A stretch of DNA of 64,000 bases, taken from NCBI GenBank assembly GCA_033439795.1, contig JAUTDP010000007.1, forward strand, positions 2,604,001 to 2,668,000, read 5' to 3'. This document shows, piece by piece, positions 22,712 to 33,400 of this stretch (the stretch's first letter is position 1; each line of letters opens with the position of its first letter). A program made the translations under genes and the position numbers. This DNA comes from Sordaria brevicollis. Its lineage: Eukaryota > Ascomycota > Sordariomycetes > Sordariales > Sordariaceae. The notes under the pieces are model-generated. The model was not told the origin of the DNA and searched no databases. It saw only the letters and a program-made list of their open reading frames with translations.

Positions 22712-22803
22712 TGGTATGGGAGAGTGGGGCATCCTATAGAAGACTATGTATTCTGGTATTCTAAATAGGAAGGCGTATTTGGGAAGGAAAGTTATGCCTT
22801 CGG
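22712..22803 (-). repeat. 3' LTR of the outer element, first fragment
   Basis: 92 bases matching 55317-55408 with transitions only and no gaps. It ends in TTCGG, which is repeated at 43961 where the rest of this LTR resumes. The fragment is only lightly mutated. Confidence 0.88.
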
Positions 22804-23060
22804 TGTTATGGGGTTGATACCCGTGGCTGAGTCTAACTGGCACTGCTAGTCGTGCCGCCAGGCGGACCGCCAGTCGGGTAGCGGCCCGCCCAATCGCGGC
22901 CTTACCGCTACGGTAAGCGGAGTAGTCCGTACCTGGTCCTTCAAAAAGATAATTGGCCAGTGCCGCCTAGAGGGCGCTCCCCTTCCTCCTATTTCCTTCG
23001 TAGAACCTTATCGATTCGTTAAAACCCAATATCTATACCAATTATACTATACCCTTTATA
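22804..23060 (+). repeat. 5' LTR of the inner chromovirus
   Basis: 257 bases beginning TGTTATGGGG and ending CTTTATA (originally ...CA). Compared with 43704-43960 it differs only by transitions and has no gaps. It keeps many CA and TG dinucleotides, so it is much less mutated than its partner. A small hairpin (CTTACCG/CGGTAAG) lies in the middle. Confidence 0.9.
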
Positions 23061-24660
23061 TTAAATTCTACCCCCTATAAAAGCGGATAAAAGAAATAGA
23101 TTTAGTAAGCGGATAATAATTTTATAAATAGAAGACTAATAATTTTAAGCGTAATATTATAATATTTTTAATATTATAATCGGACTTAATAATATAAATA
23201 TCGACGATAAAGAAGAATTTTATAATTCCTAAAACGGTATATTAAACGATAGCGATAATAATAAGAATTTAATTAAAGGTCTAATTAAAGCCCTCAAAAG
23301 TAGCGCTACTTTTAAAGACTATATTAAATCCCTTTTATTTAATATTACCCTTATTTTTAATACCCTTACCCCTTATTTAAATTTCGGAATAAGTAAATAT
23401 TCCGTTCGTAAAAAGAAATCCCTTTCTAAGACCTTAATTAATAATAATTTTAACGATAATACGAATTTAATTCCCTATTATAAAAAATAATTAAAATTCC
23501 CTAAATAAAACGGTTAACTATATACCTTTAAGTTCTTTTTTAATAAATTCGTTATAATATATAATAGCGATATTAAATAAAAGCTTCGTAATAATTTGAA
23601 TATTATTTAATATAATATTACTAATACGTTCCTTATTGAATATAATTAATAATTAAAAGGATTTTAAACCGTTCTTACCATATAGGGCGAAAAAAACCCG
23701 ATTAAACTCCTCGAATAAATTTATACAATTTTCGGTTCCTATTAAAATTAAGAAGCGGCCTTCAATAAATTTACTTATATACGTTAAAAAAATAGCGAAT
23801 TATTTATTACTTTCCTAACCGATTTTAATAATAAAATATTTAAAATAAGTAACTATTTATAGGAGAATTTTATTAAATTAAATTATTTCCGCTACGCCCT
23901 TAATAAAAAATAATATAATAAAATATTCATAATTATTTTCTTTAATAATTATTACGAATATTTTAAATAATTTGAATATTATATATTTAAATACGAATAG
24001 ATAATAGAATTTAAAGAAAATTACTATCGATATTAATATAATTAAAAAGGTAAAATTATAAATAACGGACTTTATATCCCTAATACTACTTTTATTAATT
24101 ATTTTATTATTTTTTATATTTTATATATTACCCCCTATCTTATTCGTATTATTTCTATTTAATGCCCAATCGACGTTAACGGAAATACTATTATAAGTAT
24201 TATATATATAATTCGTAATCGGAGCGGCCGAAGTCGAAACGGTTTTAATATAAGTGCCTTAACCTCCGCTTCTATTAAATATATTAAATAAATAACGGAT
24301 AAAGAATATTAACGTTATTAAAATAATAATTTATATATACGCTATAACGTTTCCGGATATTGTATTTTAGTATATCCGTATTAATTAATTATTCCCCCTT
24401 CTTTTAATAAAATATATATTTAAATTATTATTATCGAAGTCTTTTTATTTTTAAAAGACGATAATAATAACGAAGCTTATAATTCCGCCCCCGAATAGTA
24501 GGTAAAAGCCTAATTCTAATATAAAATCGGGTTTTAGAGCCGGAAATAATAATATTGAATAAGATAGAAGATTTTAAATCGGAAATAGAAATAAAATTTA
24601 TTTTAATTCTACTTATTATTAATAATTATAATTTATTTTATATTTTTATTAATAAGGGTT
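23061..24660 (+). pseudogene. gag remnant of the inner chromovirus
   Basis: RIP-riddled plus-strand frame after the 5' LTR. Near 24,330-24,380 a zinc-knuckle spacing (C-x2-C-x4-H-x4-C) can be read with the first and last Cys changed to Tyr, as G to A on TGT gives TAT. This places the nucleocapsid end of gag just left of the large insertion. No intact frame exceeds a few dozen codons. Confidence 0.6.
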
Positions 24661-24699
24661 ATTAATATTATACGAGGGCTGCCGCCCCCGTACCCCCGC

Positions 24700-24722
24700 A
24701 AAATTTGCCTACGGCAAATTTT
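24700..24722. repeat. Short perfect hairpin in a GC-rich island
   Basis: Arms AAAATTTGCC and GGCAAATTTT around the loop TAC. It lies in a GC-rich, CA/TG-containing island (about 24,675-24,790) at the left junction of the 13.6-kb insert. The second hairpin at 24,754 follows 31 bases later. Confidence 0.7.
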
Positions 24723-24753
24723 ACACTGGTACTCCAAAGGGGTAGAATTCTAC

Positions 24754-24785
24754 TTGAAGCTTCGCTTCAATATAGGTTTAGAGAT
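24754..24785 (+). repeat. Left inverted end of the 13.6-kb insert
   Basis: Hairpin TTGAAGC-TTC-GCTTCAA (24754-24770) followed by ATATAGGTTTAGAG. It pairs with the reverse complement of 38330-38363. Confidence 0.6.
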
Positions 24786-24809
24786 GTACCCTGAGTTGTA
24801 AAATTTAAT

Positions 24810-25140
24810 TTAATTTTCTAGATTTTTTTTTACTAAGTTAAACTATCACCAAGTTATTTCTATTTTAGATTTTTTTTCAGAAATTTTTTACTAAGTTAAA
24901 TTATTACCAAATTATTTCTATTTTAGAATTTTTTTAATTTTTTTTTACTTAAACCATTACGAACTTTCTCTATTTGTATTTTAGATTTTTTTATCAGAAA
25001 TCTTTCACTAAATTAAATTATTACAAAATTATTTCTATTTTAGAATTTTTTTTTAGAAATTTTTCACTAAGTTAAACTATTACGAAATTATTACTATCTT
25101 AGAATTTTTCAGATTTTTCTTCATTAAATTAAATTATTAT
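24810..25140 (+). repeat. Degenerate AT-rich tandem repeat, unit about 60 bp
   Basis: Five to six imperfect copies of a unit containing ACTAAGTTAAA-YTATTAC and ATTTCTATTTTAGA followed by a T-run. They lie just inside the left inverted end. Copies differ by point changes and by T-run length. Confidence 0.6.
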
Positions 25141-25444
25141 ATTAAAATTTTTTAAAAAATTTTTTAAAAAAAAGAGGAATTCAAGTCTTATAATACGCGC
25201 CCCGCCTTAATATCTTATAGAAAATCGTTTACTTAAACTCTCTATTAATAATACCCGAAGAATAGCCCGTATTTACTTATACTTTAATTTCACGCCTTAC
25301 TAATATTACAAACTACTTTTCGTAGGTAGTATTATACTAATATTATAGGACTTCGTAAGCAATTTTTTTTTTATATCCTCCAATCCTTCCTTTCGTAATC
25401 TCTTATTAAATATAATATCTTTTTATATAAATTTTATTTTATCT

Positions 25445-25525
25445 CACTCACTCGGTCGGTCGGTCGGTATTTTTTTAAATTTTATTTTATTTTAATCGGT
25501 CGGTTAATCGGTCGGTCGGTCGGGG
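25445..25525 (+). repeat. CGGT tetranucleotide repeats in two clusters
   Basis: Runs of CGGT at about 25,452-25,470 and 25,495-25,525 separated by an AT-rich spacer. A GGTCCG-rich stretch follows at 25,570-25,645. CpG-rich repeats of this kind are not RIP targets and so stand out from the surrounding DNA. Confidence 0.65.
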
Positions 25526-25799
25526 TATTATAATTAAATTAGTAATATAGGTTCAATTTACGTTAAAAATAAGGTTTTTAGTCCGGGTTTAAAGAGGCGA
25601 AGGGTCCGGGTCTAAAGGTCCGAAGGTCGGGTCCGGGGGTCCGAATCGTCTAGGAATAAAAGCCGATCCGGAACTAGCACGGCAAATAAAAATATAATCC
25701 CCCCTATTTAAACTATAGAATTATTATAATTAAGTTACCCCCTGTATTAATAATAAATAATTTTTAAATATACTTTATAAAAGGAGGTATAAGTTAGGG

Positions 25800-26170
25800 A
25801 TGGCGGTAATAGCGGTAAAAGTAGTAAAGGTAATAAAGTTAATAATATCGAAGGTAGTAATAGCAATAATAGTATTAAAAGTAATAAAGGTAATAAAATT
25901 AATAAAATTAATAAAATTAATGATATTAAAAGTGGTAATAGCGGTAATAAATATAAAGTTGGTGAAATTAATAAAATTAATAATATCGAAAGTAGTAATA
26001 ACGGTAATAGTATTAAAGGTAGTAAAGGTAATAAAGGTAATAAAGTTAGTAAAATTAATAATATCGAAGGTAATAATAACGGTAATAGTATTAAAGGTAG
26101 TAAAATTCGTAAAAATCGTAAAAGAAAGTAGTAATAGTAATAACGGTATTAAAGGTCGTAATAATTAAAG
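25800..26170 (+). repeat. Trinucleotide-periodic tract (GGTAATA/AAATTAATA)
   Basis: A 122-codon open frame here encodes only Lys, Val and Ile with a few other residues because the DNA repeats with a 3-base period. Another frame of the same tract reads Gly/Asn/Ser/Lys, a more natural low-complexity linker. It is therefore treated as a decayed coding repeat, not as a gene. Confidence 0.55.
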
Positions 26171-28386
26171 TCGTATAATATTATATATATTACTAATAAT
26201 AATATTATTTATAAAGAAAAAAGGAAAGCCGTAATATTAATAAAAGGAAAAAAAAGTAATTAAAATAAGGGTATTGTAAATATAAATATATATTCAAATA
26301 AAATAACTATTATACTCAATTATTATCCTAATCCTCTATAAAATCCCTAAAGTCGTAATTAAATTCGGTATAAAGTACCGCTATAAGTATTATTTTATTA
26401 TTTTCCTTCTTTTTTTCCTTATCCTTACTTTTATCCTTCTCCTTTTCCTTTTATTATTTCGGCGTAAAAAATACCGTAACCTTACTCTCTACTATAAATA
26501 ACCGTTTAATTAGGCTATCGAACCGCTTTATTAAGGTTTAATACTCGGCTATAGAAATAAAATCGGCCGGCGGAATAAGGGTAGTAAGGGTAGTAGTAAA
26601 GGTAATAATAGGGATAAAAATATTTAAAAAACGGAGGGTACGGCGGCCGGAAGAAAATTAATTAAAGGAAGAGGGTTAAACGGAAGGAAGGAGGGCGCCG
26701 AAGGTTTTAAACTCTAGGGAATTAAAGCGGGCCTTCTTCTTCTTCTTATTATTATTATTAATAAAAACGGACAATTCGGTACTAAATAAATACTTAAAGA
26801 ACCCCCTAAAAAATATAATATTAGTAAATAAAAATATATAAAATATAATATAATATAGAATAATTAATTTAGGGATAACCTCATTCTTTTCTAAGGTTTT
26901 AAAAGGGCTAATAATATTTATAATATTATTATAATGCCCGTAAGCATTATTATTATTACCCTTTCTTTAAAAATAGTAATAAATATCGATAATTTTTTAT
27001 CGAAGAGGCTAATATAGCTATTTGGCTATAATATAATAATAATATTTAATAGCCAATTTAATACTCTCTACGTAAAAATATCTATTATATATATAATAGA
27101 AATATAAATTTTAATACGGTTTACCCTATAATTTAGGAATATTATTATTATTATTATTCTCTTTATTATCGTCTTTATAAATATAAAATTTATTAATATA
27201 TGAATTATCGAATTATTAAAATAATATAATTATTTATAAATATATATACTTCCTTTTAATTATACGTAAAGGTAAAAAAATATTAAAAAGCGGTTTAAAG
27301 CGGCTAAAGGGGGTAGTAAACGTACCGGGGGTATTAACGATAACGTTAATAACAATAGTAATAAAACCCTTTTTAAAAAGGGTCTTAAAAAGTATAAATT
27401 TATAAAATATTACGAAATTATATATACGTAATTAATATAAAATAATTAATAATACCGCCTTTATTAATAATTTACGTAGGGATATATTATATAGTTTAAA
27501 GAAAAAAAGAAGGAAAAGAAAAGTTAGAAATCCAAAAAAGTAAATAATAGAAAATACAATTCGATAATAAATACGCAATTTCGGACAAATAGGTACGAAG
27601 CTACGTAATTAAATATAAATAATAATAGGTAAATAATTATAAAAGGTATTTACTAATTAGTAAATTAGGCGTAATTGGTAAAGTAATAATTAAAACGAAA
27701 TACCGAAGTAGATAGTAATAATAAGTATAAAAGTAAATAAAAGACGGTATTGTAATTATAAAATTAATACCGCTTCTAAAAGGACGAATGTTAAAAATTT
27801 TAATAAATAAAACTAATTTACTTACCTTTATCCTTATTATTCTTAATACCGTATTCCTATTATCCTTAATATAAATATTATAGGTATAAATAACCGTATT
27901 CTAATTATTATATATAATAGAAGAAAAAATATTAATTTTAATAATAAAAAAATCGTTAATCTTAAAGACTTTAATATTAATTAGGAGAAAAATATACCCG
28001 AAATATAAGGATAGGAAGATATTACCGAGCCCGAATTCAATTTCGATATTATTTAGGAGGATAATAATAAGGAGGATAATAATAAGGAAATCGATAACGA
28101 TAAATTCGACGAATTCGATATATATATTTAAAATATACTATTAAAGGAAGAGGAATGTCGCGATATAATAGTATATAAGCGTTAACGTTTAAATAAAAGC
28201 TAAATAAGTATTATAAACGAATATTTATTTAACCCTATAGAATATTATTTATATTTAATATATTTAATTAACGATAATGACTATATTTACGATTAATTAA
28301 ATTTATACCGTTTAGGTAAATATATAAAGTATTTATATTATTATTATAAAAAAGTAAATTATATATATTTAAAAGACGCAAAATAT

Positions 28387-28955
28387 AATTTTAAGAGAAA
28401 GTCTTTTCGCACTTACCTCTTCGTCGTTTTGCACTTATCTCCACTTTTTTCCGCCGCGGCTCAAAAGCAACTTTTTGACTTCGCAGTTGAATTTCTCAAC
28501 AACCGCTGCTCGGAATCTCGATGTGAGGGCATAAAAATGACCGCGTTGTTTTTCTCTACGATTTGATACCCTGTGCGACGTGTGCATCCTCTTGGTCGTT
28601 GAGAAAATTATCTTTTTATTTAAATCCGTCTTTAAAAAAAGGAAATCCCGGTTTTTCGAAGGAAAAAAGAACGTTTTTCGGAATTTCTCAACGGCCATGA
28701 GGATGCACACGTCGCACAGGGTATCAAATCGTAGAGAAAAACAACGCGGTCATTTTTCCGCCCTCACATCGAGATTCCGAGTAGCGGTTATTGAGAAATT
28801 CAACTGCGAAGTCAAAAAATCGTTTTTTAACCGCGGCCGCGCTAAAGTTCAAAGCGGGAGGGGATATCGAACCGTCGTATTCTATTAGTTGAAAAAAGTG
28901 GAGATAAGTGTAAAACGACAAAGAGGTAAGTGCGAAAAGACTTTCTCAATTTTAA
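28387..28955. mobile_element. 553-bp foldback (MITE-like) element with 8-bp target duplication
   Basis: The element proper is 28395-28947, starting GAGAAAGTCTTTTCGC and ending in its reverse complement. AATTTTAA flanks it on both sides (28387-28394 and 28948-28955); that octamer is not self-complementary, so it is a true direct repeat. Left arm 28395-28608 pairs with right arm 28682-28947; the right arm has about 50 extra bases near 28,830-28,890. It has normal CA/TG content inside RIP-destroyed DNA, so it arrived after, or escaped, RIP. The 8-bp duplication suggests mobilisation by a hAT-type transposase. The open frames it shows on both strands are mirror images of the arms, not genes. Confidence 0.85.
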
Positions 28956-29324
28956 CGGCTAATAAATATATATATAGAATTTATCGAATATATAAGGAAA
29001 CGAAGAATATTATATTGTAAATATAAATTGTATAGTAGAGGAAATAAAGAAATAATACGAAAAAGAAATTAAAATAAAGGTTAATATATAATATTATAAA
29101 TTATAGTAAATTAAATTAAATAAAATATAAAGGGAGGTATTATAATATTAATTAATAGGATAACGGTAATAAAATATTATTTAAATTAATAAAATTATAT
29201 AATATATAATAAAATATACGAATAATTCGAAATATATATATAATTATAATAAACCTATTCTATATATTATTTATAATCCCGAATACTATGTAATATCCTC
29301 TACTTTCCTTATTAAAATAATACC

Positions 29325-29790
29325 TCCCTTAAATAATTATACGGCCTTATTTTAAGGGTTTTTAATTTCTTTAAAGCTTCGGTATTAATTTTATAGTAAA
29401 TATTATTCCCCGTAGAATTAAAACGCTCGTATAATTCTTATAGTAGGTTTTAACTTTTAGAAATTAAAATAATATCTTCTTTAAATAATTAACGGTCCTT
29501 ATTAATAATAATTAGAATTAACGCTATAATTTTTATAAATTTATTTATAATTAAACGGCCCTTTTTAAAGGTTTTAATTTTCTTAAAGTTTTAGTATTTA
29601 CTTTATAGTAAATATTATTCCTTGTAGAATTAAAATAATCGATAATCCCTATTAACTGTATACGCGAAAGATAATATAATTTATTTAATTTTTATAACGG
29701 ATTTTAGCCTTTAAAAATTAAAATAATATTTCCTTCGGATAATTAACGGTCCTTTAATTATATAATTAAGAATTTTAATATTAAAAAGCT
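29325..29790 (+). repeat. Degenerate tandem repeat, period about 210-250 bp
   Basis: The motif CGGCC-CTTT/TTAT-TTAA-GGTTTTTAAT followed by TATAGTAAATATTATTCC and GTAGAATTAAAA occurs at 29,342 and again at 29,556. AATTAACGGTCCTT occurs near 29,487 and 29,741. The copies are RIP-mutated. Function unknown. Confidence 0.5.
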
Positions 29791-30016
29791 TCGAAATAAT
29801 TTTATCTTTCTTTAATAATATCCGTCCGCCGATCTATTTTCCGAATAAAGTATACCGGTCGTTAAATTACCCGCTCTATAAAGGTAATTAATAATTACTT
29901 TATAAAAATAATTAGGTTATATAAGAATAGTTTTTTATATATTAGAAGGTAAAATTTTAGGAAGAAGGTTTATTTATAATTAAGGGAACTTCCTATATAT
30001 TAGGAAGTAAAATTAG

Positions 30017-30230
30017 CCGAATCGATATATTCGATTAATAATTTACGGCTCTCCCGCGGTAATAAACCGGTAGAAAGTTAATCCTTTTAACCGAATCGAT
30101 ATATTCGACCGATAATTTATAATTTTTTTGCGGTAATAAACCCGGTAGAAGGTTAATCCTTCTAACCGAATTAATATATTCGACTAATAATTTATAACTC
30201 TTTTGCGGTAATAAACCGATAGTTTTAATT
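30017..30230 (+). repeat. Minisatellite, three copies of about 74 bp
   Basis: Copies start CCGAAT-CGATATATTCGA at 30,017, 30,091 and 30,166. Each continues with TAATTTA and a GCGGTAATAAACCGGTAG-like stretch. The internal TCGATATATTCGA is near-palindromic. A further direct repeat (GGTTAATATTCTTT... to ...AATTAAGAGA) follows at 30,298 and 30,409. Confidence 0.7.
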
Positions 30231-30449
30231 TAATAATAAAAGGGTTAATTAGTTTTTAAAAAATAAATTCGGCGGTTATACGTATTATAAAATAATTGGG
30301 TTAATATTCTTTTAAATTAAATTAAGAGAAAGTATAATCGCCTTCGAAGACGATTACGAAATTAATTACGTTGAGTTTATTAGCTATTAGGTTATAATTA
30401 GAATAATCCGGTTAATATTCTTTAAAATTAAATTAAGAGAGGGTATAAT

Positions 30450-33400
30450 TGCTTTTCGTCTTTTAAATTACTTTAAATTATTTTATTTTTGGTTTAGGGT
30501 TTAATAATTTAATAAATAATATAATTTTCCGGTATTTAAGATTAGGAATTTTAACCGGTATTAAAAATAAGGTTTAAATAATTGCGGTATTTTTATAATT
30601 AATCGACCCGGGAATACCGGAATATTTATTTTATATTTTATAATTTTAAAGTTATATATATACTAATATTAGAAATAGGGTTTAAATAATTACGCCGTTT
30701 TTACGGCCGGTAATTAATTCAAAATTAATTATAATATAGTAATTTAATATATCGAAATTAAAAACGCTTATTATAATGTCTATTGTAAATAAAGATAAAA
30801 GCGAACGTTAATATATAGGGCCGCATTTTCGTCTTATAGGGAAATAAAATAAGAGAAAAGAAGTTCTATTTAATTAATATATAAAAGAAAAGAGGTTCCG
30901 TCTAATTAATATACGTAAACGATTAATAGAGGAAGGATAAATATTTAGTAAATAAAATTAAATAAAGTAAAAAGGAATTAATAAATATATTAATAAGGGA
31001 AGGTTAGGAATAAAGATAAAAACGGGAATTTAAAAAGTAATAAGAAAATTTTTTATATTCGTACGTACGGAGGCGGGGCCGGATACGAATAGCCGAACCC
31101 GGTTTAATATAAAAACCGATATATTAATATTTATTATTTATATATTATTAATTATATATTATTAATTAAAATTATATTTATATATCCTCCGGGGGAGGTA
31201 GTAATTTTTAGGGCTCTCTTCTATCCGTATTATCCCTACGGTTATCCTTACTATTATTATTAATTATATATATAATATCGAAGTTAAAAGGATAATTAAA
31301 TATAAATCCTTCGATAAATATAACCCGAAATATAATTACGTACGTTAAATTAATTATAAAATTATTATAGGAAATATTTAAAATAGTATAATTTATAATA
31401 GTTCTTTATAATTTATATATAATAATAGTATAAATAATAGTAATAAAAAATTACTTTCGAATATAAGGCTAATTTCCCTTTATAAAATTACGAGTAAAAT
31501 AGAAAATAAATATAATTTTTTTATTAATACCCTTTAACGGATTATCTTCGAATATATATAATTTATTATAATTAAGGAAACGAATTAAGAATATATAAGG
31601 AGGATTATTTACGTTATAAGGGTTAATATTAAAGGATTTATTATTATCCTTAGCCTTCTATATAATATCCTAATTAATATTAATAGTATTATTAATTAAG
31701 CCCTTTTTAATTTAATAATTTTCGGTTAGTATAATTTTAGCGCTTAAAATAATAAGGAACTTTTTATAAAGGTTACCCGCTTAATTAAATAGAATAATTT
31801 CCGTACTTTAACTTATATATATTATTATAACCTATATATATAGCCTATTAAGACCCAATAAATAATCTATATTATATTATTTAACTTTATTATTTATCGG
31901 GTAAATACGTAAAGCATAATTAAAAACGGTTAAATCGGCACTACTTTCCCTAAGCCGATATATAGTCCGCGTAGAAAGGAGTTCCCAATTATCGTATAAC
32001 GGCTATCCAACGCGGACCCGGTCGAAAACCCCTCTAAACGTTACTTATTTAAAACCACCCTACTATATAATAATAATAAGTTTAATAATTTTATTGAAAA
32101 TATAATATATAATCCAATTAAACAATTCGGTATTATTAAAGAGGTTATTTACAACCTATTTATATAAAGCCTTTTCTATAATAGATAATAATTAGTAAAA
32201 ATCGCTAATTAAAAGAATATTTATACCGTTAAACGGTTCCTCCATACGAATAGAAAAAGCCTACCTAAATTATTAATCGATAAAATATATTATTTTTAAA
32301 TCGATTATAAACTTCTCGTTTATAATAAAGTACTATACGTATTATAATCGATACTATAGTTAATTTATATTATTATTATTTATAATTGGGAATTTATTAA
32401 CCGTTTTAAAAATAAAAAGTTATAGAAAAGAATATAAAGTAAATTTATTAATATTATTAACTATAATATTTATAAGAATAAAACGTATAATAATAAACTC
32501 TTTACTAATAAGCTTAATAGGGTTATTTAATAATTCTTCTAATTTAATAAATAGAAAATTAATAATAAAAAACTTTTTAATATTACCCTTATTATTAAAT
32601 TATATACGAAGAAAAAACGGATTATTATTACGAAGAACGGCCGTATAATAATCGATAAATGTATTATAAATTAATTTCTATTTTAAATTAAACCTATTAA
32701 AAATAATATTAATAACTTTTCTAAATGTATATGTATTCGGGTTTTTTTATACCTTCTACTTCTAATATTATTTCTATAGGTTAATATCGCTAAAGTCGGT
32801 ATAAAGTCTACAATATAGCGTCCAATTGTAATGTAAATCCTCTTTATAATTATTAAAAAGGTTAATATTTTTATTAATATTGAGGTTTCGGTTAAATACC
32901 TACGCGGCCGCTGCTATTTAATTATCCTATTTTAATTCCCAATCCCGGTTTAATTTATTTATAAATTCGAACCGGTTATTATTAGGGGGCGGTACTAACC
33001 GTTCGCTATAATAATTATAATTATAATTATAATATAAAATAAAATAACGGTTATATACTTCGGACTATATATTATACGTAATATTATCTATAATTTTAAA
33101 GCTATTTTCGGTAGTATAAAAATAATAGAGTATTATTTTAATATAATAGAAATTCTTATATGAATCGGACGCCGAATTAAATTTATACTTAAGGATATAT
33201 TTAAATATATAGGCTTTTTTATAAAACTTCTATAACTTTACACCCCAATTAATATAAATATAAAATTAAAAATAAATAAAGTCGGCGAACTACTTAGCGC
33301 GCTATAAATATTTATTATATTAAAGGACGAAATTGCGAATATCGTTATCGATTTCGATAATATAACGTCGTTATTTATCGCGTAATTTATAATTTATAGA

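Noticed and set aside
25800..26168. 122-codon Lys/Val/Ile frame as a membrane or DNA-binding protein
   Set aside because: The open frame follows from 3-base periodic DNA that escaped stop formation; no flanking coding signal.
28435..28888. Two similar open frames on opposite strands
   Set aside because: They are the two arms of the foldback element read in opposite directions, hence the near-identical proteins.
30017..30230. Possible CRISPR-like array
   Set aside because: Units are contiguous imperfect 74-bp repeats without unique spacers, in a fungal nuclear context.
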